NCBI RefSeq assembly: GCF_001017435.1
Contig: NZ_CP011371.1
Span: forward strand, 3,224,001-3,288,000
Length of the DNA stretch: 64,000 bases
Origin: Caldimonas brevitalea
Lineage (GTDB): Bacteria; Pseudomonadota; Gammaproteobacteria; Burkholderiales; Burkholderiaceae_C
Reading direction: 5' to 3'
Made by a program: the position numbers and the translations under genes. Under the pieces are notes generated by a model. The model did no database searches, had not been told where the DNA came from, and worked only from the letters and a program-made list of their open reading frames with translations. Below, piece by piece: positions 38,309 to 46,623 of this stretch; within the stretch, counting starts at the first letter, position 1, and each line of letters starts with the position of its first letter.

Positions 38309-39898
38309 TCAGCGCGGCTTGCGCATCTGGTCACGCACCCACACACCGGCGGGCTTCAGGTTCGACGCACTCCAGTTGCCGCTGGCACAGGTGCCCTGCT
38401 TCCAGACGGCGCCGGAGCGGTGGTCGTCGGAGTAGTTCCAGTTGACCCAGCTGATCTTGCGGCTGTTGAGCAGGTCCATGTAGGCCTGCGAGCTGCCGAA
38501 GTCGTTGCCGCCGTCGCCGGTGTACTCCTGTGTGCCGAACTCGGTCACGAAGATGGGCAGGCGTTGCGACGCGCGCAGCAGCTCGTCACGATAGGCCTGA
38601 TGGTGCGACGCGGCATAGAAGTGGAAGGTGTAGAGCACGTTACCCGCGCTCACCGGCGAGTCGATGATCTCCTGCGCCCCACCGCCTTCGGACACCCCCA
38701 GCGATGACCAGCCCGGCGTGCCGACGATGACCGGCGTTTCGGGGTCGACGGCGCGGATCACGGGGATCAACTCGTTGGCGTAGCTGCGGATGCGGCTCCA
38801 CGGCGTGCCGCTCGGCTCATTGGCGATCTCGTACAGCAGGTTGGTCTGGCGTCCGTACTTCTGTGCGATCTGCGTGAAGAAGGTGCGGGCCCGGTCGAGG
38901 TTGTAGTTGGGGTCGCCCGGGGTCAGCATGTGCCAATCGACGATGGCGTACATGCCGCGCTCGGTGGCTTCTTCGATGATGCGGCCGACCTGGCGCGTGA
39001 AGCCCTCGGGGTCGGTCTCGTAGCCGCCCTCCTGGATGTACATCGAGATGCGGATCACGTCGGCCTGCCAGTCCTTGGCCAACGCGTCGAGCGAGCCGTC
39101 GGTGATGCACTGGCCATACCACTGCAGCCCGTGCGTGCTCATGCCGCGCAGCTGCACCGGCTGGCCCGAGCTGTTGCACAGCTGGGTGCCGCAAACCTTG
39201 AGCTGCCCGTGGCGTGCGACCGGGGTGCCGGTCGTGGGGGGCGTGGTCGTGAGCGAGGGGAACTTGAACAACTGGCTGCGCCGCTGCTGGCTGCTGTCGC
39301 AGCTGCGCTGTTCAACGCGGGCGCCGTCGACCACATCGAGACAGAGGCCGCTGTGGCGCGCCACCAGCTGGTAGTTGCCGTTGCCGACGTCTCGACGCGT
39401 GAACTGCTGGTTGGGTTTGCCGTGGCAGTTCCACAGCAGGGCACGCGCGCCGCTCGAGCGGCTCGCGCCTTGGATGTCGATGCACAGGCCGCTGGCCCCG
39501 TGCTGCAAGGTCACGGCATTGGCGTCGCCGCTCACCGCCTGCAGCGCGAAACCTTGGCGGGCCACCGTGCCGGCGCAGTCGCTGCGCGACAGGCCGCCTT
39601 GCGTGGCGCCGGGTCTGGCCCCGCCATTGAGGCACTCGCCATTGGCTTGCTCCTGGAGGCGGAACTGCGGCGCCACGGGGGCCGCAGCGGCGGTTTCGAG
39701 CGCGCCGTGGCCCTCGCCTCCCGAGGCCTGTGCGTCATCGTCGACGGAGACCTCCGCGGACACATCGGCGGCCGACGCCCCGCCGCCGTCACCACCATCG
39801 CCACCACCACAGGCGGCGAGCCACACGCTCATCGCGATGGCGATACCGGTCAAACGCACGGGGCGCGCCGCGCCGGTCGAATCGAACTTTCTGAACAT
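38309..39898 (-). CDS. GH5 endoglucanase with N-terminal ricin-type lectin domain
   Basis: 529 residues from the ATG at 39898 with AGAGGTGA upstream, exactly as in the DUF4832 gene. Lipoprotein leader (MSVWLAAC), Gly/acidic linker, ricin/CBM13-like domain (about 85-215) and a GH5 catalytic domain (about 230-529). Family motifs: GTQLCNSSGQPVQLRGMSTHG, the acid/base Glu in YEIANEPSG and nucleophile Glu in IFVTEFGTQ. These are those of GH5 subfamily 2 cellulases. The catalytic half is nearly identical to the neighbouring gene at 40194; the binding module is not. Probably co-transcribed with GH16. Confidence 0.93.
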   Translation of the reverse strand: MFRKFDSTGAARPVRLTGIAIAMSVWLAACGGGDGGDGGGASAADVSAEVSVDDDAQASGGEGHGALETAAAAPVAPQFRLQEQANGECLNGGARPGATQGGLSRSDCAGTVARQGFALQAVSGDANAVTLQHGASGLCIDIQGASRSSGARALLWNCHGKPNQQFTRRDVGNGNYQLVARHSGLCLDVVDGARVEQRSCDSSQQRRSQLFKFPSLTTTPPTTGTPVARHGQLKVCGTQLCNSSGQPVQLRGMSTHGLQWYGQCITDGSLDALAKDWQADVIRISMYIQEGGYETDPEGFTRQVGRIIEEATERGMYAIVDWHMLTPGDPNYNLDRARTFFTQIAQKYGRQTNLLYEIANEPSGTPWSRIRSYANELIPVIRAVDPETPVIVGTPGWSSLGVSEGGGAQEIIDSPVSAGNVLYTFHFYAASHHQAYRDELLRASQRLPIFVTEFGTQEYTGDGGNDFGSSQAYMDLLNSRKISWVNWNYSDDHRSGAVWKQGTCASGNWSASNLKPAGVWVRDQMRKPR

Positions 39899-40100
39899 CT
39901 GACTCACCTCTACTTGCATGGCGGATTGCTTCGTGTGTTGAAACGCCGTTTAGTGTCGTTGGGAACGGTTCCGCAAAAAACGTCGAGAGGCCTCGAACGC
40001 GGTAACTCCGTGTGATGCCCGTAAGCGGCTCGCACGTCGTGCGACACGGCGCCGAGCGGCGCCGACAAACGGGCGTCGGCACCCGTTGCACGGTCAACTC

Positions 40101-40132
40101 GCTCGCGCTGCTTCTGCTAGACCAGCGCGAGC
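40101..40132. other. Hairpin downstream of the GH5/CBM5 gene
   Basis: GCTCGCGCTG at 40101-40110 and CAGCGCGAGC at 40123-40132, perfect ten-pair stem, loop of 12 bases. A second perfect ten-pair dyad (GGCGACGATG 40137-40146, CATCGTCGCC 40171-40180) lies beside it. May serve as terminator or processing barrier; there is no T-run. Confidence 0.5.
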
Positions 40133-40173
40133 GTGAGGCGACGATGTAGCGCACGTCCAGCGTGCCGCCTCAT
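40117..40173 (-). pseudogene. 18-codon signal-peptide-like remnant between the GH5 copies
   Basis: Twenty bases after the GH5/CBM5 stop, AGGAAGGG precedes ATG at 40173 and a frame coding MRRHAGRALHRRLTLALV then TAG. The Arg-rich start and following hydrophobic run look like the first part of a lipoprotein leader such as that of the upstream gene. It may be the scar left when an ancestral third gene was lost; chance is also possible. Confidence 0.3.
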
Positions 40174-40193
40174 CGTCGCCCTTCCTGCTCTCG

Positions 40194-41648
40194 TCAGCGC
40201 GGCTGGCGCATCTGATCGCGCACCCACTGGCCAGCGGGTTTCAGGTTCGACGCGCTCCAGTCGCCGCTCGAACAGGTGCCCTCCTTCCAGACCGCGCCGG
40301 AGCGGAAGTCGTCGGAGTAGTTCCAGTTGACCCAGCTGATCTTGCGGCTGTTGAGCAGGTCCATGTAGGCCTGCGCGCTGCCGAAGTCGTTGCCGCCGTC
40401 ACCGGTGGCTTGCTGGGTGCCGAACTCGGTCACGAAGATGGGCAGGCGTTGCGACGCGCGGGCCAACTCGTCGCGGTATTCCTGCTGGTGCGACGCAGCG
40501 TAGAAGTGGAAGGTGTAGAGCACGTTGCCCGCGCTCACCGGCGAGTCGATGATCTCCTGTGCACTGCTGCCCTCCGAGACCCCCAGCGACGACCAGGCCG
40601 GGGTGCCGACGATGACCGGTGCCTCGGGGTCGACGGCGCGGATCACGGGGATCAACTCGTTCGCGTAGCTGCGGATGCGGTTCCACGGCGTGCCGCTCGG
40701 CTCGTTGGCGATCTCGTACAGCAGGTTGGGCTGGCGTCCGTACTTCTGCGCGATCTGCGTGAAGAAGGTGCGGGCCCGGTCGAGGTTGTAGTTCGGATCG
40801 CCCGGGTCGAGCATGTGCCAGTCGACGATGGCATACATGCCGCGCTCGGTGGCTTCTTCGATGACACGGCCGACCCGTTCGGTGAAACCTTCCGGATCGG
40901 TCTCGTAGCCGCCCTCCTGGACGTACATCGAGATGCGGATCACGTCGGCGCGCCAGTCCTTGGCCAGCGCGTCGAGCGAACCGTCCGTGACGCACTGGCC
41001 ATACCACTGCAGCCCGTGCGTGCTCATGCCGCGCAGTTGCACCGGCTGGCCCGAGCTGTTGCACAGCTGGGTGCCGCAGACCTTGAGTTGGCCGTGGCGT
41101 GACACGGGGGTGCCATCGGGGGTAGGCGTGGGCGCCGGCGCCGGGGTGGGAGCGGGTGTTGGCGCTGGCGTGGGTGCTGGCGTGGGTGCTGGCGTCGGGG
41201 CGGGCGTCGGCGCCGGGGTCGGTGCAGGCGGCGGAGGCGGCGGTGCGGGCGTGGGCGCCGGCCCGGGGGCTGGCGCGTCGCCCACCGCGCGCCACAGCGA
41301 GGGCGTGTCGGCCGGGTTCCAGTTGGTGCCGGCCCAGGCCGTGTGGCCGACCAGGGCCTCATACAAGGTGCCCTCGTAGCTGACCAGCGCGCCGGTGTTG
41401 TAGGTCACGCCTTCGGCCCACTCCGGGGCCGGGGCGGGTGCGGCACTGAGTTGTGGGGCGAGGCGCTGCTGCGGGCCGCCTTGATAGCGCGCGTGCGCGG
41501 CGCGCGCATGCTCGAGGTTGCTGGTGGCAGAGGCCTGCGGCGCGGCGGTGCCGCCGCCGTCGCTGCCGCCGCAGGCGGCGAGCCAGCTGGCCGTGAAGGC
41601 GAGCGCCAAGGGTAGTCGGGTGTGGTGGTGGACAAGACTCTGTCGCAT
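40194..41648 (-). CDS. GH5 endoglucanase with N-terminal CBM5/12-type chitin-binding module
   Basis: 484 residues; CAGGAG five to eight bases before ATG 41648. Lipobox L-A-A-C. Residues about 75-130 form a CBM5/12 module ([44 protein letters not shown] pattern), then a (P-T-P-A) linker of about 45 residues and a GH5 catalytic domain with acid/base Glu in YEIANEPSG and nucleophile in IFVTEFGTQ. The catalytic part closely matches the gene at 38309, so this is a tandem duplicate in which the binding module has been swapped. Predicted to cut beta-1,4-glucan at the cell surface. Confidence 0.93.
   Translation of the reverse strand: MRQSLVHHHTRLPLALAFTASWLAACGGSDGGGTAAPQASATSNLEHARAAHARYQGGPQQRLAPQLSAAPAPAPEWAEGVTYNTGALVSYEGTLYEALVGHTAWAGTNWNPADTPSLWRAVGDAPAPGPAPTPAPPPPPPAPTPAPTPAPTPAPTPAPTPAPTPAPTPAPAPTPTPDGTPVSRHGQLKVCGTQLCNSSGQPVQLRGMSTHGLQWYGQCVTDGSLDALAKDWRADVIRISMYVQEGGYETDPEGFTERVGRVIEEATERGMYAIVDWHMLDPGDPNYNLDRARTFFTQIAQKYGRQPNLLYEIANEPSGTPWNRIRSYANELIPVIRAVDPEAPVIVGTPAWSSLGVSEGSSAQEIIDSPVSAGNVLYTFHFYAASHQQEYRDELARASQRLPIFVTEFGTQQATGDGGNDFGSAQAYMDLLNSRKISWVNWNYSDDFRSGAVWKEGTCSSGDWSASNLKPAGQWVRDQMRQPR
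41125..41245 (-). repeat. Linker-coding short tandem repeats (GH5/CBM5)
   Basis: Degenerate hexanucleotide/12-base units coding Pro-Thr-Pro-Ala repeats, same type as at 35925 and 42915. Confidence 0.8.
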
Positions 41649-41795
41649 CGTCGCTCCTGGTCGTGAGGATGAGGAGGAAGGGAGAGGAGGATGAGAAAAG
41701 CGGGCTGTCCGGGCCGACGGCCGCGGACAGCACCTAACCTTGCGGGGCGGCCCGCTGGACCGGCCCCGCTCAGCCCCCGTCGCGGGGGCCGGGCG

Positions 41796-43331
41796 TCAAC
41801 GCCACTCGGGCGATTGCAGCGCCGGGTCTTGCGGCAAGCCGAACGAGGACTGGATGCGCTTGCCGATCGAGCCCGGGCTGGCCACCGGCGCGCTGCCGCA
41901 GTTGCCGTTGGCCTGCTTCAGGATCGACCACAGCATCGCGCCGTCGCGCGGGTTGCGGTTCGGGTGGTTGGCGAGCACGGCGCCGAGGTAGCGCTCGACC
42001 GAGTACGGCTGGTTGATGCTGGCGCCGTACTGGTTCTTCAGGTTGCGCGAGCCTTCGCATTGCGCGTCGGCGTTGTTCACCACCAGGATGCCGCCGGCCC
42101 AGCCTTCGGGCGGAGTTTCGAGGCCCATCGAGACGATGGTCTTGGACGGCCACAGCTTGCGGTACTCGTTGTACGCGGTCACGCCGTCGTAGTTCTCGTA
42201 GCGCGCGTCGTAGCTCATGATGTTGACCATGTCGAGCATCTTGGCGATGTTCGGGTACTGCATCATCAGCTGACGCTCGCGGCCGGCGCTGCCGCCCCAG
42301 AACGACACCTTGCCGTTGCAATCGGGGTGGGTGCTGGTGGCCGCCGTGCAGTCGGCACCGGTCGACCAAGTCGCCGAGGCGAGCACACGTCCGCCGCCCG
42401 CCTTGTCGACCGCGTGGCGCATGGCCTTGATCGCGTAGGCATAACGCTCGACGTTGGCGTCGACCTCATAGTCGACGTCGAGGCCGTCGAAGCCCATGTC
42501 GACCAGGAAGCGGGCCAGCGCATCGATGATCGGGCCGCTGCCGCGGCGGCCGTCGGCTGCCAGAGCGTCCCAGTTGTGGTAGGTCGCGCCGCCCACCGCC
42601 AGGATCACCTTGATGTTGCGCTGGTGCAGCACGTTGACCGCGGCCTTGATGTCACGCGGCGTGGCAGTGAAGTTGATGCCGGTGCCCGACCAGCTGTTGG
42701 CCGCCAGGCCGGCCCACGAGAAGTTGGGGTCGCCGAACGACGCCATCACGTGGGTGTAGGTGCCCGGGATGCGCGCGAACTTGCTGGCCTTGAACACCTC
42801 GTTGGCGCTCTTGCCGTTGGCGTCGAACCAGGCGTCGCTCCAGCTCGGGTAGTAGCCGACGTAGACGCGCTTGTTCTGCACCGCCTTGACGGCTTCGGGC
42901 AGGGTCAGCTTGTCGCCGGGAGTCGGGGCGGGCGTGGGCGCCGGGGTCGGGGCCGGCGTGGGGGCCGGCGTTGGCGCAGGGGTCGGTGCCGGGGTCGGTG
43001 CGGGTGTTGGGGCCGGGGTGGGCGCCGGCGTCGGGGCTGGGGCACTGCCGCTCGTCACGCGCCACAGCGAAGGCGTGTCGGCCGGGTTCCAGTTGGTGCC
43101 GGCCCAGGCCGTGTGCGTGACCAGCGCGACATAGGTGCGGCCGCCATAGCTCACCGACTGGCCTGCCGTGTAGGTCGCGCCTTCCTTCCAGGCGGGTGCG
43201 GCTGCGGCCTGCGCCAACAACACGTCGTCTGCGTAGCGGATGGGCGCCGAGGGCTGCTGGCCGGCAGCCTGCACCTGCGCCCACATGCTGGCGAGCGAAA
43301 CGGTGATGGCTGTCATTCTCAAAGCGTTCAT
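41796..43331 (-). CDS. GH18 chitinase with N-terminal CBM5/12 module
   Basis: 511 residues from the ATG at 43331 (AAGGA seven bases upstream). Sec signal peptide ([17 protein letters not shown]). CBM5/12 at about residues 45-95 ([31 protein letters not shown] pattern), a (P-T-P-A) linker, then a GH18 barrel from about 145 ([15 protein letters not shown]). The catalytic motif is D-G-L-D-V-D-Y-E with the proton donor Glu289; the S-x-G-G motif is A-V-G-G; M-S-Y-D-A-R provides the substrate-assisting Met/Tyr/Asp. Predicted to hydrolyse chitin outside the cell. Confidence 0.94.
   Translation of the reverse strand: MNALRMTAITVSLASMWAQVQAAGQQPSAPIRYADDVLLAQAAAAPAWKEGATYTAGQSVSYGGRTYVALVTHTAWAGTNWNPADTPSLWRVTSGSAPAPTPAPTPAPTPAPTPAPTPAPTPAPTPAPTPAPTPAPTPGDKLTLPEAVKAVQNKRVYVGYYPSWSDAWFDANGKSANEVFKASKFARIPGTYTHVMASFGDPNFSWAGLAANSWSGTGINFTATPRDIKAAVNVLHQRNIKVILAVGGATYHNWDALAADGRRGSGPIIDALARFLVDMGFDGLDVDYEVDANVERYAYAIKAMRHAVDKAGGGRVLASATWSTGADCTAATSTHPDCNGKVSFWGGSAGRERQLMMQYPNIAKMLDMVNIMSYDARYENYDGVTAYNEYRKLWPSKTIVSMGLETPPEGWAGGILVVNNADAQCEGSRNLKNQYGASINQPYSVERYLGAVLANHPNRNPRDGAMLWSILKQANGNCGSAPVASPGSIGKRIQSSFGLPQDPALQSPEWR
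42915..43045 (-). repeat. Linker-coding short tandem repeats (GH18)
   Basis: Same degenerate repeat family as at 35925 and 41125, coding about 44 residues of Pro-Thr-Pro-Ala. Confidence 0.8.
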
Positions 43332-43471
43332 GTGCGGTTCCTTCAAGGTCTAGGGATGGAACAGGGGCTGCGGGAGTCCCGCGGGCTGTGCGATGCCGTG
43401 CACGGGCCGCACTGAAGCAGCGACGCGCGCAGGACGGGCGGTCAGAAACGAAGATGAAGGGCCGCGTGTCG

Positions 43472-43495
43472 CCGGGCACCCGCTGGGGTGCCGGC
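43472..43495. terminator. Hairpin downstream of the GH64 gene
   Basis: CCGGGCACCC and GGGGTGCCGG arms with one bulge, about 18 bases after the GH64 stop codon on the minus strand. No T-run; weak evidence. Confidence 0.35.
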
Positions 43496-43511
43496 TCGGG
43501 CCCTGGTGTGC

Positions 43512-44981
43512 TTACCAGCCGACGGTAACGATCAGCTTTTGCGGGTTCGGGTGTTCCTGCAGGCTGCTGTGGCCGCGCACGTCGTCGTAGCAGAAGCCGT
43601 AGGCGAGGCCATCGATGCTGTGGTCGTGCCAGAACTTGGCGTAGTAGTTGGCGGGCCCCTGCGGGTAGTAGGCCGCGGCGTCGCTCCAGCGGGCCGGGTC
43701 GACCGACATCAGCAGATGGCGATTGAAGGCCGCGGTGATCTGTGCCTGCACCACCAGTTCCTGCGGGTTGCCGGTCGCGAGATTGCCGGAACCTTCCAGG
43801 ATGGCCTGGGTGGTCGGCTTGCCGCGGATGTACAGGTTGGCCGGCCCGCCGTCCTTCGAGAACACGAAGTCGTTGCCGATCACGCGGCCGCGGAAGGTGC
43901 CGGCTTCAGCGGTGAACACCAGGTCCTGCTGGCTGTAGTGGCGCCAGACTTGGTCGACATAACCGTCGAAATAGCGCGATTGCGCCCGCCCCGGCCCGAA
44001 CGGCCCCTTGCCCGGCGCGACGATACGCCACGGACGCGACACCAGCGGCCGGAATTCCGCCGGCATCTGGGCTTCGAAGTTGGCGAAGATCTGGGCCCGC
44101 GAGGCGGTTTCGCCGAGCGTGCGGTCATAGCCGTCGCGGCCGATCAAGCGGGTGCGCAACGGGAAGCCGAACTGGTCGACGCGGGTGGTGTTGCCGTGAT
44201 AGCCGTAGCGGTCGAGGGTGAACTCGACCCACTCGAAATACACGTCCTGGTTGGGATCGGTCGGGTTGCCGAGGTCGGGGCCGGCGAAGCCGAGCCGGCC
44301 ATCACCCGCCTGGTTGATCTTGATGTACATCGGCGTGCCGATGCTGATGAACATGCGGCCCGAATCGATCTGCGGCAGCGGCACGGTGCCCGCTTCGCTC
44401 AGGCGGTAGAAGTAGTTCGCGTAGTTCTGGCCGTTCTTGACCAACCGGTTCGGCGCGTCGTTGTCGCCCACCGAGGCCGGCACCAGACGCCCGGACCGGT
44501 CGACGTACGACAGCACGCGGGTGACGGGGTGGTAGCCGATGATGGCCCAGTAGATCTGGCTGTCAGCGTGCTGCCCGTTGGTGCCGTTGACCAGCTGCAC
44601 GCTCATCGCCCCGGTGCCGCCGTCGGGCGGGGGCGGGGTGGACCCTTGTCCCACGGTGTGCGTGAATCGCGGGGTGTCGTAGGCGGGGTTGCCGTTGTTG
44701 TAGGTGAAGAAGTAGCCCAGCGAGTCACCCGCTTTGACCGTCACCCGATGCTCGAAACGCCCCGCAGCGCCCGCGGCGTTCATCCGGACGTTTTGCTGCC
44801 CGCCGCCATTCACCTGGTAGTGCGCGTCCACCCAACTGGTATTAACACTGGACTGAAACCAGAGCGTGGCGGTGGTGCCATCGACCGACACGCCCTGCGT
44901 GTAGTCGGCGGCCTGTGCGGGCACAACAAAGCTGCACAGGCTGGTCAGCAGACTGACCAGCCAGATTTTCAAGATTCGCAT
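43512..44981 (-). CDS. GH64 beta-1,3-glucanase with N-terminal CBM56
   Basis: 489 residues; AAAGGGGAG seven bases before ATG 44981. Sec signal peptide ending V-V-P-A-Q-A. Residues about 25-110 match CBM56 (VSVDGTTATLWFQSSVNTSWVDAHYQVNGGGQQNVRMN; FFTYNNGNPAYDTPRFTHTV), which binds beta-1,3-glucan. After a Pro/Gly linker comes the GH64 domain (about 125-489), recognised by YWAIIGYHPVTRVLSYVDRSG, YFEWVEFTLD and the C-terminal FCYDDVRGHSSLQ. GH64 enzymes release laminaripentaose from beta-1,3-glucan. It is the first minus-strand gene of the polysaccharide locus and diverges from the SOS-box operon. Confidence 0.93.
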   Translation of the reverse strand: MRILKIWLVSLLTSLCSFVVPAQAADYTQGVSVDGTTATLWFQSSVNTSWVDAHYQVNGGGQQNVRMNAAGAAGRFEHRVTVKAGDSLGYFFTYNNGNPAYDTPRFTHTVGQGSTPPPPDGGTGAMSVQLVNGTNGQHADSQIYWAIIGYHPVTRVLSYVDRSGRLVPASVGDNDAPNRLVKNGQNYANYFYRLSEAGTVPLPQIDSGRMFISIGTPMYIKINQAGDGRLGFAGPDLGNPTDPNQDVYFEWVEFTLDRYGYHGNTTRVDQFGFPLRTRLIGRDGYDRTLGETASRAQIFANFEAQMPAEFRPLVSRPWRIVAPGKGPFGPGRAQSRYFDGYVDQVWRHYSQQDLVFTAEAGTFRGRVIGNDFVFSKDGGPANLYIRGKPTTQAILEGSGNLATGNPQELVVQAQITAAFNRHLLMSVDPARWSDAAAYYPQGPANYYAKFWHDHSIDGLAYGFCYDDVRGHSSLQEHPNPQKLIVTVGW

Positions 44982-45352
44982 CTGTCTCCCCTTTTAACGG
45001 GACTTAGTGGGTGGATCGCTGCGAATTCTGCTCGTCCACGTGTTCCTGGCTGATGTTTCTTGCAACAAGACTGAGCAAGCTGATTCCAGTTGCATCCGTC
45101 GCGTCGGCCCAATCCTGGCGCTTTCGCCAGGATCGAGACCTCGTTCAAGTGGTATCCGACTGGTATGTCAAACAGGCGACATCACGGAATCGGCCTTCTG
45201 GGGGATGGAAACGGTTTCATCTGGACAACATGCCCGGGTCCGGCAGAGGGGATGGCCGGGCCACGCAAACCACTGTACATTTATACAGTTATTTGCCCTC
45301 GTTGCCCCCCCTCGCCCGCCTCGGGGCCGCCGGGCGGCGCTCCGGAGACCCG
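44982..45352. other. Intergenic region between GH64 and the radical-SAM gene
   Basis: 371 bases. It contains a perfect nine-pair hairpin at 45112-45133 (ATCCTGGCG-CTTT-CGCCAGGAT) and the LexA box at 45273-45288. Nothing else was recognised; an open frame through the region (from 45011) is a non-coding extension of the downstream gene. Confidence 0.6.
45273..45288. promoter_or_regulatory. LexA (SOS) box
   Basis: CTGTACATTTATACAG: exact CTGT-N8-ACAG with an AT-rich centre, matching the proteobacterial LexA consensus and extended to ACTG...CAGT. It lies 65 bases upstream of the radical-SAM start codon, overlapping the probable promoter. Confidence 0.85.
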
Positions 45353-46621
45353 ATGAATTTGCACCGCAAGCTCGCCGTCCTCGCCGACGCGGCCAAGTAC
45401 GACGCCTCGTGCGCCTCCAGCGCAGCGGCCGCGCGCAACTCGGTCGACGGCCGTGGCATCGGCTCGACCGAGGGCAGCGGCATCTGCCACAGCTATGCGC
45501 CCGACGGCCGCTGCATCTCGCTGCTCAAGGTCCTGCTGACCAACTTCTGCGTCTACGACTGCCTGTATTGCGTCAACCGCGTCAGCAGCAACGTGCCCCG
45601 GGCGCGCTTTTCCGTCGCCGAGGTGGTGCAGCTGACGCTCGATTTCTACCGCCGCAACTACATCGAAGGCCTGTTCCTCAGCTCCGGCATCGTGCGCAGC
45701 CCCGACTACACGATGGAGCAGGTGGTGGAGGTGGCCCGCGTGCTGCGGGAGGAACACGACTTCCGCGGCTACATCCACCTCAAAACCATTCCCGATGCCA
45801 GCCCGGAGTTGCTCGCCCGCGCCGGGCGCTACGCCGACCGGTTGAGCATCAACCTCGAACTGCCCACGCCGGAGGGCATGCAGACCCTGGCGCCCGAGAA
45901 GAACGCGAGTGGCATTCGCCGCTCGATGGCCCGCTTGCGTCTCTTGATCGACGATGCGAAGGCCCAAGCCGCGCCGCCGGCACCCCGCTCCGGGCCTGGG
46001 CTCGCACCCAGGCCGGCGGCGGCGCCCCCGTTCGCCCGCAGTCAGAGCACGCAGATCATCGTCGGCGCTGACAGCGCCGACGACCGCACCATCCTCGAGA
46101 CCAGCAGCGCCATGTACGGTTCCTACGGGCTGGGCCGTGTCTATTACTCGGCCTTCAGCCCGATCCCCGACGCCTCGCGCCAGCTGCCGGTGCGAGCGCC
46201 ACCCCTGGCGCGCGAACACCGGCTCTACCAGGCCGACTGGTTGATGCGCTTCTACGGCTTCGCGGCCGACGAGATCGCCGGCGGCGCGGACGGCATGCTC
46301 GCGCTCGACGTCGACCCCAAGCTGGCCTGGGCCCTGCAACACCGGGAACGTTTCCCGGTCGACCTGAACCGCGCCCCGCGCGAACTGCTGTTGCGGGTGC
46401 CGGGCCTGGGCGTGAAGGCGGTCGAGCGGCTGCTGGCGAGCCGCCGTGTGCGGCAGCTGCGGGCCGTCGACCTGGCGCGCCTGCGGGTGCCGGTCGCGAA
46501 GGTGCTGCCCTTCGTCGTGCTGGCAGACCACCGTCCCGCGAGCGACCTCGATGCCGGGGCGCTGGCGGCGCGGCTGCGCCCCGCGCTGCGACAGGCGTCG
46601 CTTTTTGACGCGGGGAGTTGA
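45353..46621 (+). CDS. Putative DNA modification/repair radical SAM protein (UDG-linked)
   Basis: 422 residues from the ATG at 45353 (GGAG seven bases upstream). The radical-SAM cluster motif is C-V-Y-D-C-L-Y-C (C-x3-C-x2-C) in LLTNFCVYDCLYCVNRVSSN. A further Cys pair lies ahead (YDASCASS, GICHSYAPDGRC). The C-terminal part carries a helix-hairpin-helix DNA-binding motif (LNRAPRELLLRVPGLGVKAVERLLASRR). This matches the family TIGR03916, always found next to a uracil-DNA-glycosylase-like gene. Reaction unknown. It is the first gene of an operon behind a LexA box; the next gene starts two bases after its stop. Confidence 0.9.
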   Translation: MNLHRKLAVLADAAKYDASCASSAAAARNSVDGRGIGSTEGSGICHSYAPDGRCISLLKVLLTNFCVYDCLYCVNRVSSNVPRARFSVAEVVQLTLDFYRRNYIEGLFLSSGIVRSPDYTMEQVVEVARVLREEHDFRGYIHLKTIPDASPELLARAGRYADRLSINLELPTPEGMQTLAPEKNASGIRRSMARLRLLIDDAKAQAAPPAPRSGPGLAPRPAAAPPFARSQSTQIIVGADSADDRTILETSSAMYGSYGLGRVYYSAFSPIPDASRQLPVRAPPLAREHRLYQADWLMRFYGFAADEIAGGADGMLALDVDPKLAWALQHRERFPVDLNRAPRELLLRVPGLGVKAVERLLASRRVRQLRAVDLARLRVPVAKVLPFVVLADHRPASDLDAGALAARLRPALRQASLFDAGS

Positions 46622-46623
46622 CG

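Noticed and set aside
45112..45133. Nine-pair hairpin as a terminator
   Set aside because: It lies between divergent promoters, where no transcript should end, and has no T-run; role unclear.
45011..45352. 114-codon N-terminal extension of the radical-SAM protein
   Set aside because: It would translate through the LexA box and promoter, has non-coding codon use, and the ATG at 45353 has a good ribosome site.
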